A stretch of DNA of 64,000 nt. Origin: Siphonodentalium dalli. Its lineage: Eukaryota > Mollusca > Scaphopoda > Gadilida > Siphonodentaliidae. Location of the stretch: assembly GCA_032622095.1 (NCBI GenBank), contig CP136069.1:82854958-82918957 (forward strand), in the 5' to 3' direction. Each line of letters begins with the position of its first letter. The first letter of the stretch is position 1. Shown in pieces: positions 1-10,400 of the stretch. The position numbers were made by a program, and so were the translations under genes. The notes under the pieces are model-generated. The model worked only from the letters and a program-made list of their open reading frames with translations, had not been told where the DNA came from and made no database searches.

Positions 1-380
1 CTATATATTTGTGCGGTGGGGAGACCTATATATGTGTGTGGCGGGGATACCTATATAAGTATGTGGCGGGGATACCTATATATGTATGTGGTGGGGAGAC
101 TTATATATGTGTGTGGTGGTGATACCTATATATGTATGTGGTGGGGATACATATAGATGTATGTGGTTGTGATACCTAAAGATGTATGTGGTGGTGATAC
201 CTATAGATGTATGTGGTGGGGATACCTATAGATGTATGTGGTGGGGATACCTATATATGTGTGTGGTGGGGATACCTATATATGTATGAGGTGGTGATAC
301 CTATATATGTGTGTGGTGGGGATACCTATTTATGTGTGTGGTGGTGATACATATAGATGTATGTGGTGGTGATACCTATA
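1..380 (+). repeat. 25-bp tandem satellite, segment left of the inserted element
   Basis: About 15 head-to-tail copies of the 25-bp monomer, whose conserved core reads GGGGATACCTATATATG and is followed by a short TG-rich stretch. The order of variant monomers (a TAAAG-bearing copy near 177-182, a GTATGAG copy near 284-290, a CTATTTATG copy near 327-335) is the same as at 11,946-12,325, with only about three or four base differences by eye. The segment is therefore the left half of a higher-order repeat unit whose right half resumes at 5,265. No gene is visible. Confidence 0.97.
378..380. repeat. Target-site duplication, left copy (ATA)
   Basis: ATA immediately before the element. Aligning the left flank with the intact paralogue places base 380 opposite 12,325, while the right flank base 5,265 falls opposite 12,323. 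The three bases 12,323-12,325 are therefore present twice around the element. The target is a TA-rich run, so a one-base shift of the boundary cannot be fully excluded. Confidence 0.75.
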
Positions 381-517
381 TAGTCCGGGAGCTAATAGGG
401 GTACCCTTGCACCCCCCCTGGGACTTAACTTTACCCCACTCATTTTGTTCCTTATTATGTCCTTCAACTTTTAAGCAATGTTAACAAGAAAAAAAAGTGG
501 CCGTGTAGACTCCAGAC

Positions 518-542
518 AAGATGGCGTCCATCATGGCCGCCG
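518..542 (+). promoter_or_regulatory. ATGGC motif cluster 1 (YY1-like)
   Basis: ACAAGATGGCGTCCATCATG followed by GCCGCC. AAGATGGC matches the core of the animal YY1 binding consensus. The mirror cluster in the right arm is at 5,097-5,123. Function is inferred from motif shape only. Confidence 0.3.
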
Positions 543-679
543 TTTTTCAGCCCAGACCCTAAGTCAGTTTTATGCAAATTTTAGCGAGAAAATCTTGTAA
601 AATGTATACAAATGTATATATTTTCGTGAAGCTGAGACATAATGACACATTTTTGAGCCAAAATTGAAACTCACCATCT

Positions 680-709
680 AAGATGGCCGCCAAAATGGCC
701 ACCGGAAGT
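680..709 (+). promoter_or_regulatory. ATGGC motif cluster 2 with adjacent ETS-like site
   Basis: AAGATGGCCGCC and AAAATGGCCACC run directly into ACCGGAAGT (701-709), which matches the general ETS-family consensus. The complementary cluster is at about 4,931-4,962 in the right arm and the ETS-like site there (4,931-4,939) is intact. YY1-like plus ETS-like pairs are common in animal core promoters. Whether this one drives transcription is unknown. Confidence 0.35.
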
Positions 710-1030
710 TGAAAATATAACATTTTTTCACAAATATCTTCTAGATCAATTCATGCTGTTTGGAACTGGTTGAGTAATGCAACTTTATTTTGTGTTTTGT
801 ATATTAACTGGTCATTGGAGCAACGAAATGTGCAATTATTGGGGTCCTAACCCCTTCCGATCCCTCAAAAATTCGATTTTACAGAATGCGGTGTAAAATT
901 TCACAAAAAATCGCAATTGGGATTCTAGTCATATTTCAACAAGAAATGAACAGAACTTTGTAATGTAAGTGAGGCATATCATTAACTATTAATGTTCCAA
1001 ATCACTGGGACCAATATTCTTACTTTGGCG

Positions 1031-1056
1031 CAAAATGGCTGCCAATATGGCCGCCA
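1031..1056 (+). promoter_or_regulatory. ATGGC motif cluster 3 (YY1-like)
   Basis: AAAATGGCTGCC followed by AATATGGCCGCC, then AAAATATGG. The mirror copy is at about 4,580-4,611 in the right arm. Same motif family as the other clusters, with function inferred only. Confidence 0.25.
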
Positions 1057-1387
1057 AAATATGGAAAATGGTAAATATTACACCAGCGTGTCCTGCAATC
1101 GCTTACAAGTTGTGGTTGATGTATACAATTGGCTAATCTGTATTCTATACATTGCATACTAACATGTCTAATGCACCATGGATCATTTTTACTATTGTCA
1201 CCACTGACATCACCAGAAATATGGGATTTTTCTCTCACAAACTTGATAAAAATATTGGCAAAAATTAACTTTTCAGGGTTCGACCATTTGTTCAAGTAAA
1301 CTGCAACTATCTTTGGTATCAAAGGTGTTTATTGTTTTGGTCTATCTTAAGTGTGTCACACTGTGATGTTTAAAGACTGAAATGCTC

Positions 1388-1412
1388 AAGATGGTTTCCA
1401 AAATGGCAACCA
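1388..1412 (+). promoter_or_regulatory. ATGGC motif cluster 4 (YY1-like, degenerate)
   Basis: AAGATGGTTTCC followed by AAAATGGCAACC. The right-arm mirror (about 4,207-4,242) carries an additional 12-bp copy of the motif, so the motif number is changing by local duplication. Confidence 0.25.
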
Positions 1413-1689
1413 AATTTGTAAAACGTTAAAAGTTAACATATCCCGAACATTATTCTCTGCGTTATCCGAAAAAGATAGCAAATTGTGACTCACTTGGTTA
1501 TTTTACGTACTAGTTAATTAACTGACAAATACGTTCTATTATATTTGTTCCAGTTCCGTATGGGGCATGACAAATTCATTTTAAAGTTGCAGTATGGAAT
1601 TTTGCGGAGAACCTCTTTTGTGATTCTGGCCATATTATTGAAAGGAAATGAGTAGAACTTTGAGACGGAACTGAGATTAATATTTACCT

Positions 1690-2052
1690 GGATTGACTCT
1701 ATGGTCATGTGTATGGCGAATAGGTATACATGTAGCGGCTGTATGGTCCATGGTGAGGTGAATATGTATACAATGAGTGACTGTACGCTCGTGAATGTAG
1801 TGAATATGTATACATAGAGTGACTTTTTGTCATGCGACGGGTGTAGGTGTATACCTGTTGTTCATGCATGGTGACTCGTGGCTGTATCGTCATTTGTGGT
1901 ATGTAAGGGTATAACCAAGTATGGCTGCATGATCAGGTGTACGTGTATAAAGTGGGTTACTATGTTGTCATTTGTGTGGTGTTTATGTACATATGGAGTG
2001 ACTTGGGTAATGGGTGGGTTATATCTTGGTGGTAATAGGTGGGTTGTATCTT
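1690..2052 (-). repeat. Left core minisatellite (~41-bp degenerate units, short array)
   Basis: Roughly nine degenerate units, each with a GTGAATATGTATAC-like segment followed by a GAGTGACTGTATGGTCATG-like segment. The array is the reverse complement of the start of the longer array on the other side of the centre. For example, the stretch ~1,932-2,003 pairs with ~2,200-2,265. Units are too diverged for exact boundaries. There is no convincing coding region. Confidence 0.75.
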
Positions 2053-2058
2053 GGGTGG
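2008..2058 (+). repeat. 25/26-bp local duplication inside the left core
   Basis: Two adjacent copies (2,008-2,032 and 2,033-2,058) of a sequence beginning TAATGGGTGGGTTATATCTT, differing at a few positions. The duplication has no counterpart on the right arm, where the complementary sequence runs directly from GATAGCCACCC (2,171-2,181) into the minisatellite, so it arose after the arms formed. Confidence 0.7.
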
Positions 2059-2181
2059 CTATCGCTTTCTACAATAAGTCAAGGGTATGTTAATCAATAA
2101 AGAGGTCATGTCAGAGAGTTCTCCATCTTGATGATGTTTATGTAGATGGGGGGTGTTAAGCGTGGAAAGCGATAGCCACCC
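2053..2181. repeat. Central hairpin stem and loop of the foldback element
   Basis: The 17-mer GGGTGGCTATCGCTTTC at 2,053-2,069 is perfectly complementary in inverted order to 2,165-2,181. This is the innermost stem. The intervening ~95 bp (2,070-2,164) are not obviously self-complementary and form the loop. The stem marks the symmetry centre of the whole 4.9-kb element. Confidence 0.85.
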
Positions 2182-3860
2182 ATTAGCACACAGTCATTAC
2201 ATATATATATAAACACCACAGACATAACAATATAGTGACCCACTGTATACATGTACACCTGATCCATGACCACGGATGACCATACAGCCATGCGTCACAA
2301 TGCAGGCACACCGGGTATACTCCTAAACATGACCCATAGCCATATAGTCATTCCCTGTATACCCATTCATCTCACCATTGGCCATAAGGTCACCCCCTGT
2401 ATACCTATTCTCCAAACGCATGGTCAACTAGACAATCAATATCTACATCAACACCACAACAATGGCCATAAAGTCATTCCGGTATACATATGCACCTCAC
2501 CAATGGCCATATAGCCACTCGCTTCATACTCATACCCTCACACATGTCACCTGGTATACTCCGTCATCGGACCTATGGCCATATAGTCACCCCGTGTGTA
2601 CCTATTCAAAACATTCATACATGATCATGGTCAATCCTTGTATACATATTCGCCTCAACATTGGCCATGTCACTCCTTGTATCCCTATTTGTCACACCAT
2701 AGCCGAATAGCCACTCAAGATATACTAATACACCCCATCCATGTCACTATAGTCACTCCACGTATGCATGTGCACCTCATACATGGCCATATAGCCACTC
2801 GCTATATACACATATCCCTCGCCCATGACAATAAAGCAACACGTGTTATACTGGTATGACCTACACATGACCATACCGCCACGAGTCACCAAACAGAAGC
2901 ACCAGGTATACTCATACGCCTGACACATGACCATTTAGTCACCCCCTGTATAGATGTTCATTACATTTGTGACCATACAGTCACTACTGTCTTGGATACC
3001 TACATGTTCTCATCTCACTATTAACCATAGTCACTACCTGTATACCTATTTGACACACATAGTCATATAACCACTCGATATACATATGCAGCTCACCCTA
3101 GACTATAGATTTACTCCAGTTATACATGTAAACCTCACTAATGGCCATTCAGCCCTTCCAGATATACAAAAAACCGCACACACGACCACTCAAACACTCC
3201 ATACTTGCATATACACCTCACACATGACAATTCAGCAATTCACTGCATAATCATACACGCCATCCATGATAATACAGCTAAGCCTTATACACCCACAAAT
3301 GATAATACATCCACGAGATATATAAATATACATCCCATCATTACCACACGGACACTCCCTATATAACCACACCCTCGATAATGTCCACCCAGCTTACTCC
3401 AGATATTCATATTCAATCATGACCGTACAGTTATTCCATGTATACATGTACACATTACCCGTAACCATAAAATCACTCCATATTTATCCACACACCCCAT
3501 CCATGATCATACAGACAACACATGCACATACCTCACATGACCTTACAGTCACTCCATATATACATAATCAACACATAGATGACCATGTAGCTATATCCAT
3601 ACACCACACCAATGACCATACAGGTACACCGGTTGCACCCGTACTGAATATACACAATCATACATCATAGAGTCACTCCATGCATACCGATTGACCTCAC
3701 ACCTGACCATGACCTCTCCCTGTATACCTAGATGCATCTTACCATGGACAACCCACTAATAAGCATATAGTCACTCATTGTATACATACTCACATCAGTC
3801 ATGACATACAATAACTCCCTGTATACCTATTCACCTCACATATGATCATAGAGTAACTCC
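2182..3860 (+). repeat. Right core minisatellite (~41-bp degenerate units, expanded array)
   Basis: About forty degenerate units with the recurring order CATGGCCATATAGTCACTCC, then TGTATACCTATTCACCTCAC. Individual units have substitutions and small indels. The left core holds the same family in inverted orientation but only ~9 units, so this side has expanded (or the other has contracted) by about 1.3 kb. Open frames of 60-90 codons in several frames on both strands are chance consequences of the repeat and are not called as genes. Confidence 0.8.
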
Positions 3861-3944
3861 CTGGCTATGATCTTGGCATCCACACTGTATCATGTTGATA
3901 TTTTTTTTATCATAATGGACCAGAATAGCCAAAGATTATGATCC
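3859..3944. repeat. Small imperfect-hairpin insertion at the core/right-arm junction
   Basis: About 70-85 bp present in the right arm but missing from the left arm, where the minisatellite runs straight into the AACTGAG segment (about 1,668-1,695). Its edges are imperfect inverted repeats: GGCTATGATCTTGGC (3,863-3,877) against GCCAAAGATTATGATCC (3,928-3,944), with an eight-T tract (3,901-3,908) between. It could be a miniature insertion or a rearranged remnant. Confidence 0.45.
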
Positions 3945-5264
3945 ATCTCAGTTCTGTATCAAAGTTCTGCCCATTTCCTTTCAATAAATGTGGCCAAAAT
4001 TACAAAAGAGGTTCTCAGCAAAATTGCATACTTTAAAATGAATTTGTCATGCTCCAAAAGGAACTGAGACAACCAGAATAGAACATGTAGTTGTCAGTTA
4101 ATTAAATAACATGTATAATAACCAAGTGAGTCACAATATGCTACCTTTTCGGATAATGCAGAGAATGTTCGGGATATATGTAAAAAATTAACATTCTACA
4201 AATTTGGTTGCCATTTTGGAAGCCATTTTGGAAGCCATCTTGAGCAATTCAGTCTATAAACACTGTAGTGTGATACATTTGAAATAGACCAAAACAATAA
4301 ACACCTTTCAATCCAAAGATAGTTATATTTTACCTGAAAAAATGGTCCAAACCTGAAAAGTAAATTTTTGCCCATATTTATGTCAAGTTTTTGAGAGAAA
4401 AGTCACTGGAAAAGTCCAATATTTTGACGATGTCAGGGGTGACAATAGTAACAATTAACCATGGTGCATCAGACATGTTAGTATTCAATGTATAGAATGC
4501 AGAATAGCCACTTGTATACATCAACCATAACTTGTAAGCGATTGCAGGACACGCTGGTGTAATATTTACCATTTTCCATATTTTGGCGGCCATATTGGCA
4601 GCCATTTTGAGCCAAAGTAAGAATTTTGGTTCCAGTGATTTGGAATATTAATAGTTAATGATATGCCTCACTTACATTACAAAGTTCTGTTAATTTCTTG
4701 TTGAAATATGACTAGAATCCCAATTGTGATTTTTTGTGAAATTTTATACCGCATTCTGTAAAATCGAATTTTTGAGGGATCGGAAGGGGTTAGGACCCCA
4801 ATAATTACATATTTCGTTGCTCCAATGATGAGTTAATAAACAAAACACAAAATAAAGTTGCATTACTCAACCAGTTCCAAACAGCATTAATTGATCTAGA
4901 AGACATTTGTGAAAAAATGTTATATTTTCAACTTCCGGTGGCCATTTTGGCGGCCATCTTGGATGGTGAGTTAAAATTTTGGCTCAAAAATGTGTCGTTA
5001 TGTCTCAGCTTCACGAAAATATATACATTTGTATACATTTTACAAGATTTTCTCGCTATAATTTGCATAAACTGACTTAGGGTCTGGGCTGAAAAACGGC
5101 GGCCATGATGGACGCCATTTTGTCTGGAGTCTACACGGCCACTTTTTTTTCTTGTTAACATTGCTTAAAAGTTGAAGGACATAATAAGGAACAAAATGAG
5201 TGGGGTGAAGTTAAGTCCCGGGGGGGGGGGGGGTGCAAGGGTACCCCTATTAGCTCCCGGACTA
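3945..5264 (-). repeat. Outer right arm of the foldback element (long terminal inverted repeat)
   Basis: Reverse complement of ~381-1,690. Differences from the left arm include a G14 run at 5,220-5,233 where the left arm has C7 (412-418), a tandem duplication of the 12-mer GCCATTTTGGAA (4,210-4,221 and 4,222-4,233) that is single on the left, and scattered substitutions that become denser toward the centre. No coding region is recognised. Confidence 0.9.
5220..5233 (+). repeat. G14 homopolymer in the right terminal repeat
   Basis: Fourteen consecutive G bases 32 bp inside the right end. The left arm has only seven C at the matching place (412-418). Either slippage or a base-calling error could explain the difference. 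Confidence 0.85.
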
Positions 5265-5267
5265 ATA
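5265..5267. repeat. Target-site duplication, right copy (ATA)
   Basis: ATA immediately after the terminal CTA of the element. Removing 381-5,264 and one ATA copy restores a perfect 25-bp monomer identical to the one at the paralogous site near 12,323. Confidence 0.75.
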
Positions 5268-7495
5268 TATGTATGTGGTGGGGATACCTATATATGTATG
5301 TGGTGGGGATAACTATATATGTATTTGGCGGGGAGACCTATAGATGTATGTTGCGGGGATACCTATATATGTTTGTGGTGGGGATACCTATATATGTATG
5401 TGGCGGGGAGACCTATAGATGTATGTGGTGGGGATACCTATATATGTTTGTGTTGGGGATACCTATATATGTATGTGGCGGGGAGACCTATAGATGTGTG
5501 TGGCGGGGTTACCTATAGATGTATGTGGCGGGGATACCTATATATGTATGTGGTGGTGATACCTATAGATGCATGTGGTGGTGATACATATATATGTATG
5601 TGGTGGGGAGACCTATAGATGTATGTGGCGGGGATACCTATATATGTGTGTGGTGGGGAGACTTATATATGTGTGTGGTGGTGATACCTATATATGTATG
5701 TGGTGGGGATACCTATAGATGTATGTGGTGGTGATACCTATAGATGTATGTGGTGGGGATAACTATATATGTATGTGTTGGGGATACCTATATATGTTTG
5801 TGGTGAGGATACCTATATATGTATGTGGTGGGGATACCTATATATGTGTGTGGTGGGGATACCTATATATGTATGTGGTGGGGATACCTATATATGTGGT
5901 GGTGATACCTATATATGTGTGTGGCGAGGATACCTATATATGTGTGTGGTGGGGATACCTATATATGTATATGGTGGGGATACCTATAGATGAGTGTGGC
6001 GGGGATACATATATATGTATGTGGTGGCGATACCTATATATGTATGTGGTGGGGATACCTGTAGATGTATGTGGTGGGGATACCTATATATATGTGTGGT
6101 GGTGATACCTATATATGTGTGCGGCGAGTATACCTATATATGTGTGTGGTGGGGATACCTATATATTTGTGTGGCGGGGATACCTATATATGTATGTGGT
6201 GGGGATACCTATAGATGTATGTGGAGTGGAGACCTATATATGTGTGGTGGTGGGGAGACCTATATATGTGTGTGGTGAGGATACCTATATATGTGTGTGG
6301 TGGGGATACCTATAAATGTGTGTGGTGGGGATACCTATATATGTATGTGGTGGGGATACCTATATATATATATATGTGTGTGGTGGGGATACCTATATAT
6401 ATATGTGGTGGGGATACCTATATATGTATTTGGCGGGGAGACCTATAGATGTATGTGGTGGAGATTCCTATATATTTGTCTGGCGAGGACACCTATATAT
6501 GTATGTGGTGGGGATACCTATATATGTATGTGGTGGGGATACCTATATATGTGTGTGGTGGTGATACCTATATATGTGTGTGGCGAGGATACCTATATAT
6601 GTATGTGGTGGGGATACCTATATATGTGTTTGGCGGGGATACCTATATATATATGTGGTGGGGATACCTATAGATGTGTGTGGTGGGGATACCTATATAT
6701 GTATGTGGTGGGGATACCTATATCTATATATGTGTGTGGTGAGTATACCTATATATGTATGTGGTGGGGATACCTATATATGTGTGTGGCGGGAATACCT
6801 ATATATGTATGTGGTGGGGATACCTATATATGTATTTGGCGGGGAGACCTATAGATGTATGTTGCGGGGATACCTATATATGTTTGTGGTGGGGATACCT
6901 ATATATGTATGTGGCGGGGAGACCTATAGATGTATGTGGTGGGGATACCTATATATGTATGTGATGGGGATACCTATATATGTATGTGGCGGGGAGACCT
7001 ATAGATGTGTGTGGCGGGGTTACCTATAGATGTATGTGGCGGGGATACCTATATATGTATGTGGTGGTGATACCTATAGATGCATGTGGTGGTGATACCT
7101 ATATATGTATGTGGTGGGGAGACCTATAGATGTATGTGGCGTGGATACATATATATGTGTGTGGTGGGGAGACTTATATATGTGTGTGGTGGTGAGACCT
7201 ATATATGTATATGGTGGGGATACCTATAGATGTATGTGGTGGTGATACCTATAGATGTATGTGGTGGGGATACCTATATATGTATGTGGTGGGGATACCT
7301 ATATATGTGTGTGGTGAGGATACCCATATATGTATGTGGTGGGGATACCTATATATGTGTGTGGTGGGGATACCTATATATGTATTTGGCGGGGAGACCT
7401 ATATATGTATGTGGCGAGGATACCTATATATGTTTGTGGTGGGGATACCTATATATGTATGTGGCGGGGAGACATATAGATGTATGTGGCGGGGA
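5265..7495 (+). repeat. Higher-order satellite block, co-linear with 12,323-14,577
   Basis: Monomer order matches 12,323-14,577 at an offset of 7,057-7,058 bp until one monomer is missing near 7,385 (offset becomes ~7,082), after which the match ends near 7,495. Shared landmarks include a shortened 20-bp monomer (5,881-5,900 and 12,941-12,960), a monomer with an extended TA run (6,361-6,375 and about 13,420-13,433) and a CTATATCTATATATG variant (about 6,719 and 13,776). Confidence 0.85.
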
Positions 7496-10400
7496 TACCT
7501 ATAGAACTATGTGGTGGGGAAACCTATATATGTGTGTGGCGGGGATACCTATATATGTATGTGGCGGGGATACCTATATGTGTATGTGGTGGTTATACAT
7601 ATAGATGTATGTGGTGGTGATACCTATATATGTATGTGGTGGGGAGACTTATAGATGTATGTGGCGGGGATACCTATATATGTGTGTGGTGGGGAGACTT
7701 ATATATGTGTGTGGTGGTGATACCTATATATGTATGTGGTGGGGATACATATAGATGTATGTTGGGGTGATACATATATATGTATGTTGTGGTGATACCT
7801 ATAGATGTATGTGGTGGGGATACCTATAGATGTATGTGGTGGGGAGACCTATATATGTGTGTGGTGGTGATACCTATAGATGTATGTGGTGGTGATACCT
7901 ATATATGTATGTGGTGGGGATACCTATATATGTATGTGGTGGGGATACCTATAGATATCTGTGGCGGGGATACCTATATATGTGTGTGGTGAGGATACCT
8001 ATATATGTGTGTGGCGGGGATACCTATATATGTGTGTGGTGGTGATACCTATATATGTATGTGGTGGGGATACCTATATAAGTATGTGGCGGGAATACCT
8101 ATATATGTGTGTGGTGGGGAGACTTATATATGTGTGTGGTGGTGATACCTATATATGTATGTGGTGGGGATACATATAGATGTATGTGGTGGTGATACCT
8201 ATAGAAGTATTTGGTGGTGATACCTATAGATGTATGTGGTGGGGATACCTATAGATGTATGTGGTGGGCATACCTATATATGTGTGTGGTGGGGATACCT
8301 ATATATGTATGTGGTGGTGATACCTATATATGTGTGTGTTGGGGATACCTATTTATGTGTGTGGTGGTGATACCTATAGATGTATGTGGTGGTGATACAT
8401 ATATATGTATGTGGTGGGGATACCTATATATGTATGTGGTGGGGATACCTATTTATGTATTTGGCGGGGAGACCTATAGATGTATGTTGCGGGGATACCT
8501 ATATATGTATGTGGTGGGGATACCTATATATGTATTTGGCGGGGAGACCTATAGATGTATGTGGTGGGGATACCTATATATGTATGTGGTGGGGATACCT
8601 ATATATGTGTGTGGCGGGGATACCTATAGATGTATGTGGCGGGGATACCTATATGTGTATGTGGTGGTGATACCTATAGAAGTATGTGGTGGTGATACCT
8701 ATATATGTATGTGGTGGGGCGACTTATAGATGTATGTGGCGGGGAGACTTATATATGTGTGTGGTGGGAGGACTTATAGATGTATGTGGGAGGATACCTA
8801 TATATGTATGTGGTGGGGAGACTTATATATGTGTGTGGTGGTGATACCTATATATGTGTGTGGTGGGGAGACTTATATATGTGTGTGGTGGTGATACCTA
8901 TATATGTATGTGGTGGGGATACTTATAGATGTATGTGGCGGGGATACCTATATATGTGTGTGGTGGGGAGACTTATATATGTGTGTGGTGGTGATACCTA
9001 TATATGTATGTGGTGGGGATACATATAGATGTATGTGGGGGTGATACCTATAGATGTATGTTGTGGTGATACCTATAGATGTATGTGGCGGGGATACCTA
9101 TATATGTGTGTGGTGGTGATACCTATTTATGTGTGTGGTGGTGATACCTATTTATGTATGTGGTGGTGATACCTATATATGTGTGTGGTGGTGATACCTA
9201 TATATGTTTGTGGTGGTGATACCTTTAGATGTATGTGGTGGTAATACCTATATATGATTGTGGTAGGGATACCTAAATATGTATGTGGTGGGGATACCTA
9301 TAGATGTCTGTGGCGGGGATACCTATATATGTGTGTGGTGAGGATACCTATATATGTGTGTGGCGGGGATACCTATATATGTGTGTGGTGGGGAGACTTA
9401 TATATGTGTGTGGTGGTGATACCTACATATGTATGTGGTGGCGATACATATAGAAGTATGTGGTGGTGATACATATAGATGTATGTGGTGGGGATACATA
9501 TAGATGTATGTGGTGGGGATACATATATATGTGTGTGTTGGGGATAACTATATTTGTATGTGGTGGTGATACCTATAGATGTATGTGGTGGTGATACCTA
9601 TATATGTATGTGGTGGGGAGACTTATAGATGTATGTGGCGGGGAGAATTATATATGTGTGTGGTGGGGAGACTTATAGATGTATGTGGCGGGGATACCTA
9701 TATATGTATGTGGTGGGGAGACTTATATATGTGTGTGGTGGTGATACCTATATATGTGTGTGGTGGGGAAACTTATATATGTGAGTGGTGGTGATACCTA
9801 TATATGTATGTGGTGGGGAGACTTATAGATGTATGTGACGGGGATACCTATATATGTGTGTGGTGGGGAGACTTATATATGTGTGTGGTGGTGATACCTA
9901 TATATGTATGTGGTGGGGATACATACAGATGTATGTGTGGGTGATACCTATAGATGTATGTTGTGGTGATACCTATAGATGTATGTGGAGGGGATACCTA
10001 TATATGTGTGTGGTGGTGATACCTATTTATGTGTGTGGCGGTGATACCTATACATGTATGTGGTGGTGATACCTATATATGTGTGTGGTGGTGATACCTA
10101 TAGATGTCTGTGGCGGGGATACCTATATATGTATGTGGTGGTGATACCTATAGATGTCTGTGGCGGGGATAGCTATATATGTATGTGGTGAGGATACCTA
10201 TATATGTGTGTGGCGGGGAAACCTATATATTTGTGTGGTGGGGAGACCTATAAATGTGTGTGGCGGTGATACCTATATATGTATGTGGCGGCGATACCTA
10301 TATATGTGTGCGGCGGGGATACCTATATATGATTGTGGCGGGGATTCCTATATATGTATGTGGTGGAGAGACCTATATATGTGTGTGGTGGTGATACCTA

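Larger units (their letters stand above)
381..1690 (+). repeat. Outer left arm of the foldback element (long terminal inverted repeat)
   Basis: About 1.3 kb of AT-rich unique-looking sequence that is the reverse complement of ~3,945-5,264. By eye the outer ~400 bp agree with the right arm at about 96%, while the inner ~250 bp (around 1,431-1,685) agree at only about 85%. The arm contains four clusters of ATGGC-type motifs, an ETS-like site at 701-709 and the palindrome GGGTACCC close to the end (about 399-406). No coding region is recognised. Confidence 0.9.
381..5264. mobile_element. Foldback-type non-autonomous DNA transposon with ~1.7-kb inverted arms
   Basis: A 4,884-bp block unlike the satellite that interrupts it without changing its phase. 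Its ends are perfect inverted repeats over 38 bp (381-418 against 5,227-5,264), starting TAGTCCGGGAGC at the left and ending with the complement. Inverted similarity continues inward on both sides to a centre near 2,070-2,164, so nearly the whole element can fold on itself. Open frames inside are at most about 100 codons (for example 1,020-1,322 and 4,378-4,605 on the minus strand). They lie in the inverted arms and resemble no transposase I recognise, so mobility would need proteins from elsewhere. Comparison with the uninterrupted paralogous site at 12,323 gives a 3-bp target duplication (ATA). The superfamily is unresolved: the 3-bp duplication would allow a PIF/Harbinger relative, but ATA is not the usual TWA target and the termini are not diagnostic to me. 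Confidence 0.9.

Noticed and set aside
381-382. A 2-bp TA target duplication (mariner-like) with the element at 383-5,262
   Set aside because: Removing the element under this model leaves an extra AT relative to the intact paralogues at 12,323 and 52,950, whereas the 3-bp ATA model restores them exactly.
1020-1322. 100-codon minus-strand open frame in the left arm of the element, with a counterpart at 4,378-4,605
   Set aside because: It lies in the inverted arm, the corresponding right-arm frames are broken or different, and the translation resembles no transposase or other family I recognise. Probably chance.
2266-3670. Several 60-87-codon open frames rich in H, T, I and P in the core
   Set aside because: They are produced by the ~41-bp degenerate minisatellite, overlap in different frames and strands, and have no recognisable domain.
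381-5264. Retrotransposon (LTR or LINE)
   Set aside because: Terminal repeats are inverted, not direct, and there is no reverse transcriptase-like frame, poly(A) tail or primer-binding site.
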